Assembly (NCBI RefSeq): GCF_900177685.1
Contig: NZ_FXAY01000001.1
Location: forward strand, 930,001 to 994,000
Length of the DNA: 64,000 nt
Direction: 5' to 3'
From: Agreia pratensis
Lineage (GTDB): Bacteria > Actinomycetota > Actinomycetes > Actinomycetales > Microbacteriaceae
This document shows positions 37,360 to 44,858 of the stretch, in pieces. A program made the position numbers and the translations under genes. A model generated the notes under the pieces. It was not told where the DNA came from and did no database searches. It saw only the letters and a list, made by a program, of their open reading frames with translations. Position 1 is the first letter of the stretch; each line of letters starts with the position of its first letter.

Positions 37360-37395
37360 GATTGAATCGTTATTTTCGCGGGTAGAGTCGCCCTC

Positions 37396-38001
37396 ATGAC
37401 TTCTACCGGAAAGCCCCGCGGCTCCTATGCAAAGACGGCCGCCCGGCGACGAGAGATCCTCGAAGCCGGCATCGAGGTCTTCTCGTCGAACGGTTTCCGC
37501 AGCGGCTCGATCCGCGAGATCGCCGAACGCGTCGGCATGAGCCAGGCGGGCCTCTTGCACCACTTCTCGAACAAGAACGAGCTGCTCGCGGGGGTGCTCG
37601 AGCTGCGCGATGACGAGTCTCGCCGCATATCGAATCTCGACAGCCCTGACGGCCTGGAGCATCTTCGCGGTCTGGTGAGAGTGGTGGAACACAACGCGAG
37701 CGTGCCCGGGCTCGTCGAGCTGCACTGTGTGCTTTCGGCGGAAGCAACCTCGCCCGACCATCCGGCCCACAGCTACTTCGTGAATCGCTATCGATGGGTC
37801 ATCGGCATCACGAAGGCGTCATTCGAGGGCGCACTCGAAGCCGGCCAGCTCACCCCCGGCGTCGATCCCGCCAGCGCGGCGCGCTCTTTCGTCGCGCTGA
37901 TGGATGGCCTTCAGGTGCAGTGGCTGCTCGACAAGGAGTCCGTCGACATGGCAGAGGAGACGCGTCGCTTTCTTCGCCCGCTCCTCACCGTTCCCCTGTG
38001 A
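37396..38001 (+). CDS. TetR/AcrR-family regulator of the glycosidase/importer operon
   Basis: 201 aa. The N-terminal helix-turn-helix is REIAERVGMSQAGLLHHFSNKNELL (about 40-64), the standard TetR pattern. The ligand domain ends FLRPLLTVPL. It is divergent from the binding-protein gene, 122 bases away. No Shine-Dalgarno is seen, and TAGAGT (37383-37388) lies 7 bases before the ATG, so the mRNA may be leaderless. The shared palindromes at 37336 and 39027 suggest it controls both flanking genes. The stop lies in a short tandem duplication (37994-38027). Confidence 0.88.
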   Translation: MTSTGKPRGSYAKTAARRREILEAGIEVFSSNGFRSGSIREIAERVGMSQAGLLHHFSNKNELLAGVLELRDDESRRISNLDSPDGLEHLRGLVRVVEHNASVPGLVELHCVLSAEATSPDHPAHSYFVNRYRWVIGITKASFEGALEAGQLTPGVDPASAARSFVALMDGLQVQWLLDKESVDMAEETRRFLRPLLTVPL

Positions 38002-38032
38002 TTCTTCGTTTCCCTGTGATCCTTCGTGGCCA

Positions 38033-39001
38033 CTAGCTCGCCGCGAGCAGCCCCAGCTTCGCGAACAGATCGTCGAACATCAGCCGCACGTCGAGACGGG
38101 TGTAGATGCGCAGCCGTCGCGCATCCGGCACCTCGACGTACTCGCCCACGTCATCGAACGACGGGGTCGGGCGCACCACGTAGTCGCTCGACGACGGGTC
38201 GGCCTCGAACGCAGACTGCAGCGCGGTGAGCAGAACGAGCGGGCTGTCGCCGGCGATGTAGGTTTCGCCGAGAAAGATACCGTGCGCTCCCGCCATCCCC
38301 GACACCCGCGTGATGGCCCGCTCGAGATGCGCGCCGAGCGCTCCCCCGGGGCCGACACGCGTGATGAGCTCGGCGGTCGAGAGCAGGGTCTGCCGATAGG
38401 CGTCGCGAGGAATCTGCCAGATCGGAATGTCGGAGTCACCGAAGACCACCTGGCCCGCGATGAGGTCGATGTTGAGGTTGTACTCGGCACCGGTGGATCC
38501 GGGCGGCGGAACGGCGAGCCCTGAGTGCTCGGGTCCACCGATCCACACGAGCGTGAGCCGCTCGGCGATGCGCGGCTCGAGCAGCCAGGCGCTCGCCACT
38601 TCGGTGAGCCCCGCTCCGCACGCGAGATAGAGCGGCAACTCGGTGTCGTCGCGCATCGCCTCGGCGATGATCGCGTCGGTCGCCGCAGACCGGATGGGCG
38701 TCGCCCGATCGCTCAGCCCGACGTTCGAGCCGGCCACCACCGGCACGTGACCGGCGAGACCGGCGAGCGTCACGACATCCAGAGCCGCACGCGCGGCGTT
38801 CTCGGCGGTGACCTCTGACGGATCGAACGGATCGCCTGGCCGCAAATGGGAGCCGATCACGGCGCGGATCTCGACCGAGGGCGAGAGCAGATGATGCGCG
38901 AGTTGCAGCAGTCCATCGGGATCGCCCGAGAAGTCGTTATCGATGATCACGCGCGCCCGGGCGGGAACGAGATCGCGGAGTCGGGCGAGAGAGGCTGGCA
39001 T
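38033..39001 (-). CDS. nucleoside hydrolase-like protein
   Basis: 322 aa from ATG 39001, chosen for AGGA at 39010-39013. In-frame ATGs at 39010 and 39019 and a TTG at 39034 are alternatives. The calcium-site motif of nucleoside hydrolases appears as VIIDNDFSGDPDGLLQLAHH (compare D-T-D-x-G-x-D-D). Later motifs include WIGGPEHSG and EYNLNIDL. It hydrolyses N-ribosides or related N-glycosides in the family. The first aspartate cluster is altered (DNDFSGDPD), so the substrate may differ. It is probably in the regulon of the neighbouring TetR. Confidence 0.8.
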   Translation of the reverse strand: MPASLARLRDLVPARARVIIDNDFSGDPDGLLQLAHHLLSPSVEIRAVIGSHLRPGDPFDPSEVTAENAARAALDVVTLAGLAGHVPVVAGSNVGLSDRATPIRSAATDAIIAEAMRDDTELPLYLACGAGLTEVASAWLLEPRIAERLTLVWIGGPEHSGLAVPPPGSTGAEYNLNIDLIAGQVVFGDSDIPIWQIPRDAYRQTLLSTAELITRVGPGGALGAHLERAITRVSGMAGAHGIFLGETYIAGDSPLVLLTALQSAFEADPSSSDYVVRPTPSFDDVGEYVEVPDARRLRIYTRLDVRLMFDDLFAKLGLLAAS

Positions 39002-39026
39002 CAGTGGCATCCTAGGCATCGAGAGT

Positions 39027-39050
39027 AAAACCAAGCATGCGCTCGGTTTT
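39027..39050. promoter_or_regulatory. candidate operator before the nucleoside-hydrolase gene
   Basis: AAAACCAAGC-ATGC-GCTCGGTTTT is a palindrome with arms matching at 9 of 10. It lies 26 bases upstream of the chosen start and overlaps a TACTCT -10-like sequence on the minus strand. It agrees with the site at 37336-37359. Confidence 0.6.
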
Positions 39051-39085
39051 CATCGATTGTAGCTCTGCCAAGGCGTTTCCCGAGC

Positions 39086-39135
39086 GCGCCGGCCGAGTAG
39101 CCGAGCGAGGAACGAGTGCGGCGTATCGAGACCAC
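39086..39135. repeat. nested palindromic repeat, left half only
   Basis: GCGCCGGCCGAGTAG, then CCGAGCGAGGAACGAG and GTATCGAGACCACC. It ends exactly where the leftward ATPase stop codon (39136-39138) begins. Confidence 0.75.
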
Positions 39136-39855
39136 CTACACGTGCCTCAGGAACCGGCCCGGCGCATCCAGAAACAGCGAGAGGTTGCGTACCAGGTCGA
39201 GTTCAGCCCACTCGGCGCGGCGCAGGCCCCACTCTCCCACCTCGTGAATGACGGCGCCGGGGAACGCGGCCAGCACGGGCGAGTGAGTCGACAAGATCAC
39301 CTGCGACTTTCCGGTAGCCACGAGGTCTTTCAGAATTCCGATGAGCGCGAGGCAGCCCGAGAACGAGAGCGCGGATTCGGGCTCGTCGAGCACCCAGAGC
39401 CCTGGCCCGCGAAACCGAGCCTCGACGAGCTCGAGAAACGACTCACCATGTGACAGTTCGTGAAACCGTGGCTCGGGGCGAACTCCCGGATTCTGCTCCA
39501 GATACGTGTAGAAACCGTGCATCGTCTCGGCCCGCAGAAAGTAACCGCGCTTGCTCGCCCCCGCGTTGCGCACCAGTTGAAGGTGCTGCCACAGTGCCGA
39601 CTCGCTCGATCGGGTCGAGTGCATTGCGCCCGCCGACCCGCCCTCGGCCGACAGTCCGTAGGCCTGGGCGATCGCCTCGACGAGGGTGGACTTGCCCGAT
39701 CCGTTCTCGCCGACGAACACCGTGATCGGCGCGAAGTCGAGCCCGTCGTCGAGCAACTGCGAGACGGGCGCGAGGGTCGCGGGCCACGCCCCGCGCGGCA
39801 TCGGTTCGAGCGGATGCTCCTGGGCACGGCGCAGAGGAAAGCTCTCGAAGGCCAT
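39136..39855 (-). CDS. AAA/ABC-like ATPase (RecF/SMC-type nucleotide-binding fold)
   Basis: 239 aa. Walker A is GENGSGKST (49-57), an ABC-like signature is LSHGES (about 139-144), Walker B is LWVLDEPESAL (about 158-168) and the switch is LSTHSPVL. There is no coiled coil, so it is a minimal head domain like the predicted ATPases of COG3910. It is cytosolic and its role is unknown. No partner nuclease or TOPRIM gene sits beside it, so a defence role is not supported. Confidence 0.82.
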   Translation of the reverse strand: MAFESFPLRRAQEHPLEPMPRGAWPATLAPVSQLLDDGLDFAPITVFVGENGSGKSTLVEAIAQAYGLSAEGGSAGAMHSTRSSESALWQHLQLVRNAGASKRGYFLRAETMHGFYTYLEQNPGVRPEPRFHELSHGESFLELVEARFRGPGLWVLDEPESALSFSGCLALIGILKDLVATGKSQVILSTHSPVLAAFPGAVIHEVGEWGLRRAEWAELDLVRNLSLFLDAPGRFLRHV

Positions 39856-39978
39856 GGCCCCATTCTGCCGCGTTCGGCTGTTGTTCAGTCTTTTCGGGGC
39901 AATGTCGAAGCGTCGGCGAAGTTGCGCTCACTAGTGTCGGTGCGTTCGTTCTGCGCACCGCCGAGGAGAGACCAACCG

Positions 39979-40878
39979 ATGAGAGCCGACAAGACCCTGT
40001 TCACCGGACTCAGCAAGAAGGATCGTCGCGCGCTCGTGCGCGAGCTCGCTCGGCTGGAGCGCGAAGAGACGGCCCGTCGCCGCCGCCGACGACGTATCGC
40101 GTGGCGGGCCGGGCTCGGAGTGGTCGGGGTCGCTGTTCTCTCGGTCGGCACCGTCACGATCGTCTCGGCGCTGCAGCCTGCGCCGGTGCTCGGACCACAG
40201 AACATGGCGAGCGACGGAGTGCTGCTCTCGGGCAACGGCAAGTCGGTCACGGCCGCGACGACGGTGGCCCTCGAGGCGGGTTCCACGCCCGAGACAAGCA
40301 CGCTCGACAAGACCGACGGCATGCTGCACCTGGTCGTCTACGCCGACTACGGCAGCGCTGATTCGGCCACATTCGACACCACGAACGGCAGCACCGTGCT
40401 GTCGTGGGTGACATCGGGCAATGCGACGCTCGAGCTCCACCCCGTGGCGCTCGACGACTCGGTGAATCAGAACTACTCGAAGCGCGCGGCGAACGCCGTC
40501 GCGTGTGTAGCCGATGCAGCGCCCGACAGCGTTCCGGCAGTGAACACGGCGTTGGCCGCCGCACAGTCGACCGCCGGAGCCTCAGGACTGACCGACGACC
40601 AGCTCGTGGCCCTCGTGCAGAAGGCGGGCGAGAACGACAAGTCCGTCGCAGACTGCATCACGTCGGGCACGTTCAACGACTGGGTTACGGATGCCACGGG
40701 CAGGGCCCGCGCGTCGGTCCCGAACTCCGATGTGCCGGCCCTCAAGACGGCGCCTCTTGTACTGGTGAACGGCACCGCGTACACCGGTGCGCTCGACGAC
40801 GCGAACGCCTTCGAGTCGTTCGTGAAGAGCGTCTACGCGCCGGCAGCGGACGCGCCGGATCCTGCGCCGGTCGAGTAG
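39979..40878 (+). CDS. DsbA-fold membrane-anchored protein lacking the CxxC cysteines
   Basis: 299 aa from ATG 39979. A basic N-terminal region and one membrane helix (about 44-64) are followed by an outside domain of the thioredoxin/DsbA type. Homologues have D-F-x-C-P-x-C-x-x-F at the active site; here it reads D-Y-G-S-A-D-S-A-T-F (residues 123-132), so both cysteines are serine. The cis-proline region is APLVLVNGTAYTG. It cannot do ordinary dithiol chemistry and may be a chaperone or scaffold. Its last codons, Pro-Val-Glu-stop, come from the repeat end at 40864-40878. Confidence 0.8.
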   Translation: MRADKTLFTGLSKKDRRALVRELARLEREETARRRRRRRIAWRAGLGVVGVAVLSVGTVTIVSALQPAPVLGPQNMASDGVLLSGNGKSVTAATTVALEAGSTPETSTLDKTDGMLHLVVYADYGSADSATFDTTNGSTVLSWVTSGNATLELHPVALDDSVNQNYSKRAANAVACVADAAPDSVPAVNTALAAAQSTAGASGLTDDQLVALVQKAGENDKSVADCITSGTFNDWVTDATGRARASVPNSDVPALKTAPLVLVNGTAYTGALDDANAFESFVKSVYAPAADAPDPAPVE

Positions 40879-40977
40879 CCGCCTCCCTTTGCGCTGGTCG
40901 AGTAGGTCGCCCCGCGACCGTATCGAGACCCAGCTCGTGGTCTCGATACGCTCGTTCCTCGCTACTCGGCCGGCGCG
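40864..40977. repeat. nested palindromic repeat, full copy plus an extra left end
   Basis: An extra left end, GCGCCGGTCGAGTAG (40864-40878), supplies the stop of the DsbA-like gene. A complete copy follows from GCGCTGGTCGAGTAG (40891) through GTATCGAGACC/GTGGTCTCGATAC and the right variant CTCGTTCCTCGCTACTCGGCC to 40977. It lies between convergent genes (rocD stop at 40991) and can act as a bidirectional terminator. Confidence 0.85.
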
Positions 40978-40990
40978 GACAGCCAGCTGA

Positions 40991-42226
40991 CTACGCCGCG
41001 AACGACTCCAACGTTGCCGCCAGTTCGTCGACCAGCCAGTCGATGTCTTCTTTCGAGATGACGATCGGCGGCGCGAGGCGAATGGTCGACCCGTGCGTGT
41101 CCTTTGCCAGAATTCCTCGCGCGAGCAGAGCCTCGCACACGTCTCGGCCCGATGCCAGTGCGGGGTCGATGTCGATGCCGGCCCAGAGACCCGCTCCGCG
41201 AACCTCGACGACGCCGCGACCCACGAGCGAGAGCAGGCGCTCGTGCAGGTGGGCCCCGAGTTCGGCCGCGCGGGCCTGGTACTCGCCGGTCGCCAGTAGA
41301 TCGACGACGGCGTGTCCCACGGCGGCGGCCAGCGGGTTTCCGCCGAACGTCGATCCGTGCTCGCCAGGGTTCAGCACACCCAGGATGTCGGCGTTGCCGA
41401 CCACGGCTGACACCGGAACGATTCCGCCACCGAGCGCTTTGCCCAGCAGGTAGAGATCGGGCACGACACCCACGAGGTCGCAAGCAAACGTAGCGCCGGT
41501 GCGGCCGAGTCCCGACTGGATCTCGTCGGCGATCATGAGCACGTTCTGCGCCGTGCACAGCTCGCGCAGAGCCGGCAGATACGACGCGGGCGGCGCCACG
41601 ATTCCCGCCTCGCCCTGGATCGGCTCGACCAGCACGGCGACCGTGTTCTCGTCGATGACGTTCGCCACGGCATCCACGTCGCCGTAGGCGACACTGCGGA
41701 AACCGGGCGTGAACGGGCCGAAGCCGTCACGAGCCGTCGCATCGTCGGAGAAGCTGATGATCGAGATCGTGCGGCCGTGGAAGTTGCCGTCCATGACCAC
41801 GATGTTCGCCTGTTCGGGCGCGACACCCTTGACCCGGTAGCCCCAGGCTCGGGCGACCTTGATGCCCGACTCCACAGCCTCGGCGCCGGTGTTCATGGGC
41901 AGCACCATGTCTTTTCCGGCGAGCGCGGCCAGCGCGGCCACGAATGGCCCCAGCTGATCGGAGTGGAACGCACGCGACGTGAGCGTGATGCGGTCGAGCT
42001 GCGCCTTGGCAGCGTCGATGAGCACCGGGTTCGAGTGACCGAAGTTGACGGCCGAGTACGCGGCGAGGCAGTCGAGGTAGCGTCGCCCGTCGATGTCGGT
42101 GACCCAGGCTCCATCACCCGACTCGACGACGACCTGAAGCGGGTGGTAGTTGTGCGCGGCGTGCTCTTCGACGAGCCGGATGGCCGCCGCCTGGCTGGCC
42201 GACAACTCCACAGCCACGGGGCTCAT
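40991..42226 (-). CDS. rocD: ornithine aminotransferase
   Basis: 411 aa from ATG 42226, which overlaps the upstream stop (ATGA). It is a class III PLP aminotransferase: AYSAVNFGHSNP near the N-terminus, MNTGAEAVE (phosphate/PLP site), DEIQSGLGRTG, and the PLP lysine in LLGKALGGG. It moves the delta-amino group of ornithine to 2-oxoglutarate, giving glutamate semialdehyde. It is coupled to the DDAH/arginine-dihydrolase-like gene and is probably controlled by the divergent Lrp regulator, so it forms the second step of arginine breakdown. Confidence 0.93.
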   Translation of the reverse strand: MSPVAVELSASQAAAIRLVEEHAAHNYHPLQVVVESGDGAWVTDIDGRRYLDCLAAYSAVNFGHSNPVLIDAAKAQLDRITLTSRAFHSDQLGPFVAALAALAGKDMVLPMNTGAEAVESGIKVARAWGYRVKGVAPEQANIVVMDGNFHGRTISIISFSDDATARDGFGPFTPGFRSVAYGDVDAVANVIDENTVAVLVEPIQGEAGIVAPPASYLPALRELCTAQNVLMIADEIQSGLGRTGATFACDLVGVVPDLYLLGKALGGGIVPVSAVVGNADILGVLNPGEHGSTFGGNPLAAAVGHAVVDLLATGEYQARAAELGAHLHERLLSLVGRGVVEVRGAGLWAGIDIDPALASGRDVCEALLARGILAKDTHGSTIRLAPPIVISKEDIDWLVDELAATLESFAA

Positions 42227-43083
42227 CGGAGTTCCAGCGTGCAGCACTTGACGCCGCCCCCGCCGAGCAGGAGCTCGGAGAGGTCGACCTTGATGGGGTT
42301 GTAGCCGCGCTCGCGCAACTGCTTCTCGAAGCCCACCGCACGGTTCGCGATGACCACGTTGTAGCCGTCGGAGATGGAGTTGAGGCCGAGGATGGCGCCG
42401 TCTTCTTCGCTGACTTCAATCGCGTCGGGGAAGCGCCTCTCGAGCTCGAGGCGGCTGGCCGTGTCGAAGGCGCTGGGCAGGTAGGCGATGTTCGCCGAGG
42501 TGTCGCCGGTCAGCGGATCGAGTACGGAGATCGCGGTGTCGAGGTGGTAGAACCGGGGGTCGACGAGGGTCAGGGTCACGACCTCGCGGCCGTAGATCTC
42601 GCCGAGCTCTTCGTGACTGTTCGATGCGCTGCGGAATCCGGTGCCCGCCAGGATCACGTCGCCGACGAGCAGGAAGTCACCCTCGCCCTCGTTGGTGTTC
42701 TGCGGCTCGGCGACCTCGTAGCCGTGCTCGCGGAACCACTCCATGAACGCGGGGCCTTCGGGCTGGCGCTCCGGGTGTGTGAACAGCGCGCCGTAGGCCA
42801 CGTTGTCGATGATGAATCCGCCATTGGCCGTGTAGACCATGTCGGGCAGGCCGGGGATCTGGTCGATCAGCTCGACCGTGTGGCCGAGCGAGAGGTAGGT
42901 CTCGTAGAGGGTGTTCCACTGGGTGACCGCCAGCGAGGTGTCGGTCGGGATCGCCGGATCCATCCAGGGATTGATGCGGTAGGCCACCGTGAAGTGGTCG
43001 GGGCGGCACATGAGGTAGTGCCGCTTGGTGGCGACGCGAGCGGGAGCCGCGGTCTGGCCCGAGTTTTCGAGAGTGGACGTCAT
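42223..43083 (-). CDS. DDAH/arginine-dihydrolase-like amidinotransferase-family enzyme
   Basis: 286 aa of the guanidino-group-modifying superfamily. It has PDMVYTANGGF (81-90), ASNSHEE, the active-site histidine in FYHLDTAIS and the nucleophilic Cys in GGGGVKCCTLEL (280/281). Most relatives are annotated dimethylarginine dimethylaminohydrolase (citrulline-forming). Asn87 in the T-A-N motif, where DDAH and arginine deiminase usually have Asp, together with coupling to rocD rather than a carbamoyltransferase, fits an arginine dihydrolase that yields ornithine directly. That assignment is inference. Confidence 0.8.
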   Translation of the reverse strand: MTSTLENSGQTAAPARVATKRHYLMCRPDHFTVAYRINPWMDPAIPTDTSLAVTQWNTLYETYLSLGHTVELIDQIPGLPDMVYTANGGFIIDNVAYGALFTHPERQPEGPAFMEWFREHGYEVAEPQNTNEGEGDFLLVGDVILAGTGFRSASNSHEELGEIYGREVVTLTLVDPRFYHLDTAISVLDPLTGDTSANIAYLPSAFDTASRLELERRFPDAIEVSEEDGAILGLNSISDGYNVVIANRAVGFEKQLRERGYNPIKVDLSELLLGGGGVKCCTLELR

Positions 43084-43226
43084 GGAAAGTTCCTCCGAGG
43101 ATGGTCACGGGAGGCGGACTGAGTCCAGTGGCCCGGACCTGTTGCACAGCCGGGCACGCCTGACAACAGTCTTGCACGCGGCAATCCGCGCGTACTGCTC
43201 GTTCGACGCCGAACTCGTGCGCGAAG

Positions 43227-43257
43227 TTCAATCCGTTGCAATAATTCCGCGTATCCT
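43227..43257 (+). promoter_or_regulatory. promoter of the lrp gene, leaderless candidate
   Basis: TTCAAT (43227-43232) and TATCCT (43252-43257) are 19 bases apart. The -10 ends 6 bases before the ATG and there is no Shine-Dalgarno, so transcription probably begins at or next to the start codon. The AT-rich GTTGCAATAATTCC between them is a possible Lrp contact site. Confidence 0.4.
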
Positions 43258-43263
43258 CACTAT

Positions 43264-43692
43264 ATGGACGCGCTGGATTACAAGATTCTCGACCTGCTCA
43301 AGCTCAATTCCCGCTCGGGCTACGGCGACATCGGCCAGGTCATCGGGCTGTCGGCCTCGGCGGTCAAGCGCCGCATCGACAGGCTCGTGGGCAGCGGCAT
43401 CATCCGCGGCTTCACCATCCAGCTCGACCCCACCCTCGACGGCACGGTGACCGAGGCCTACGTCGAGCTGTTCTGTCGCGGAACGGTCGCGCCCGCCGAG
43501 CTCAAGCGCATCCTCTCGTCTGTTCCCGAGGTGGTCGATGCGGGAACCGTCACGGGCAGTGCCGACGCCATCGTGCACATGCGCTCGCGCGACATCCCGA
43601 GCCTGGAACTCGCCCTCGAGAAGGTGCGCATCGCTCCCAACGTCGACCACACACGCAGCGCCATCGTGCTCTCGAACCTGATCCGCAGGTAG
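43264..43692 (+). CDS. Lrp/AsnC-family regulator, probably of arginine catabolism
   Basis: 142 aa. The winged helix is LDYKILDLLKLNSRSGYGDI then GQVIGLSASAVKRRIDRLVG (3-43). The RAM ligand domain shows VVDAGTVTGSADAIVHM, the amino-acid-sensing core. It is divergent from the ddaH-like/rocD pair, with 180 bases between, the usual arrangement for Lrp regulators of arginine or ornithine use. The gene for the ppGpp synthetase follows by 19 bases. Confidence 0.88.
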   Translation: MDALDYKILDLLKLNSRSGYGDIGQVIGLSASAVKRRIDRLVGSGIIRGFTIQLDPTLDGTVTEAYVELFCRGTVAPAELKRILSSVPEVVDAGTVTGSADAIVHMRSRDIPSLELALEKVRIAPNVDHTRSAIVLSNLIRR

Positions 43693-43711
43693 CACTGGCA
43701 GACTTCGACCC

Positions 43712-44488
43712 GTGCACGCCGCAAACAATCCGCCCGACACAGACCTCCGGGCCGAATTCACGCGCTTCATGATGTCGTACAAATTCGCCATCGACGAGGT
43801 CATGACGAAGATCAACATTCTGCGCGAAGAGTTCAATCATGTACACGACTACAACCCGATCGAGCACGTCAATTCGAGGCTGAAGTCGCCAGAGTCGATC
43901 CTCGAGAAGGCGCAGCGCAAGGGACTCGCGATAGACACTGCGGTGATCCGTGAGTGCATCCACGACATCGCCGGAATCCGCATCACATGCAGCTTTCTGA
44001 GCGACATCTACAAGATCCGCGAGATGCTCGCGCGCCAGGTCGACCTCACGGTGATCGCCGAGCGCGACTATGTGGCCTCTCCCAAGGCCAACGGCTACAC
44101 GAGCCTGCACCTCATCGTCTCGATTCCGGTGTTCATGTCTGACAGGGTCGAGCAGGTGCCCGTCGAGATCCAGATCCGCACCATCGCCATGGACTTCTGG
44201 GCGAGTCTCGAGCACAAGATCTACTACAAGTACAACCGCGAGGTTCCGGCGACTCTGCTCGACGAGCTGAAAGAAGCGGCAGACACGGCGAACCGCCTCG
44301 ACCGCACGATGCAGAGCCTGCACACGCAGGTTCGAGAGCTGGATGCGAGCGCCGATGCCGCGGCTGCTTCGGACGAGGGCGTGGTTCCCTTCGGCGATCT
44401 CGAGCGGCTCATCGTGCCCAAGGCACTGCTCGATTCTCTGGCCGCGCAGCCTCCGCAGCCGACGTCGGATGAGGCATCCGATGCCTGA
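43712..44488 (+). CDS. small alarmone synthetase (GTP pyrophosphokinase, RelQ/YjbM-like)
   Basis: 258 aa from GTG 43712. The RelA/SpoT synthetase domain alone is present: PIEHVNSRLKSPESILEKAQRKG, DIAGIRITCSFLSDIY, ANGYTSLHLIV and EIQIRTIAMDFWASLEHKIYYK. No HD hydrolase or TGS domain is found. It makes (p)ppGpp from ATP and GDP/GTP in the cytosol. An Ala/Asp-rich tail (about 213-230) follows the catalytic core. Its stop overlaps the next ATG by 8 bases, so the GntR regulator is made from the same mRNA. Confidence 0.9.
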   Translation: MHAANNPPDTDLRAEFTRFMMSYKFAIDEVMTKINILREEFNHVHDYNPIEHVNSRLKSPESILEKAQRKGLAIDTAVIRECIHDIAGIRITCSFLSDIYKIREMLARQVDLTVIAERDYVASPKANGYTSLHLIVSIPVFMSDRVEQVPVEIQIRTIAMDFWASLEHKIYYKYNREVPATLLDELKEAADTANRLDRTMQSLHTQVRELDASADAAAASDEGVVPFGDLERLIVPKALLDSLAAQPPQPTSDEASDA

Positions 44489-44855
44489 CGCGACGTTCCC
44501 CGGCCACTGGTCGGTGGATGCCGAGGGCTCGGCGCCCCCATTCGAGCAGCTGCGGGCGCGCGTTCTCGAACAGGTCGCTTCGGGCGAACTGCCCGCGGGA
44601 TTTCGGCTGCCGCCCGTTCGCTCGCTCGCCGAGCAGCTGGGACTCGCGACGAACACGGTAGCCCGGGCGTACAAGGAACTCGAGGCCGACGGCATCGTCG
44701 AGACTCACGGTCGCAACGGGACTCTCGTTTCAGCGCAGGGTGACGCGGTCCACCGGGCAGCACAGAACGCGGCGGCGGAGTATGCGGCAAAGACGCGCTC
44801 GCTGGGCATCACCTCCGACGAGGCTCTCGCCTTCGCGGAGGCGGCGCTGCGATAA
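44481..44855 (+). CDS. GntR-family regulator, YtrA-like
   Basis: 124 aa from ATG 44481. The winged helix comes first (PPFEQLRARVLEQVASGELP, then GFRLPPVRSLAEQLGLATNTVARAYKEL), with only about 45 helical residues after it, the YtrA-subfamily layout. Such proteins often control ABC exporters or stress genes. Its 8-base overlap with the alarmone synthetase gene is notable. It ends 3 bases from the convergent FAD-oxidase stop. Confidence 0.85.
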   Translation: MPDATFPGHWSVDAEGSAPPFEQLRARVLEQVASGELPAGFRLPPVRSLAEQLGLATNTVARAYKELEADGIVETHGRNGTLVSAQGDAVHRAAQNAAAEYAAKTRSLGITSDEALAFAEAALR

Positions 44856-44858
44856 GCC

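Noticed and set aside
39136-39855. ATPase as part of an anti-phage defence system
   Set aside because: The head-domain ATPase stands alone; no nuclease, TOPRIM, methylase or toxin gene is adjacent.
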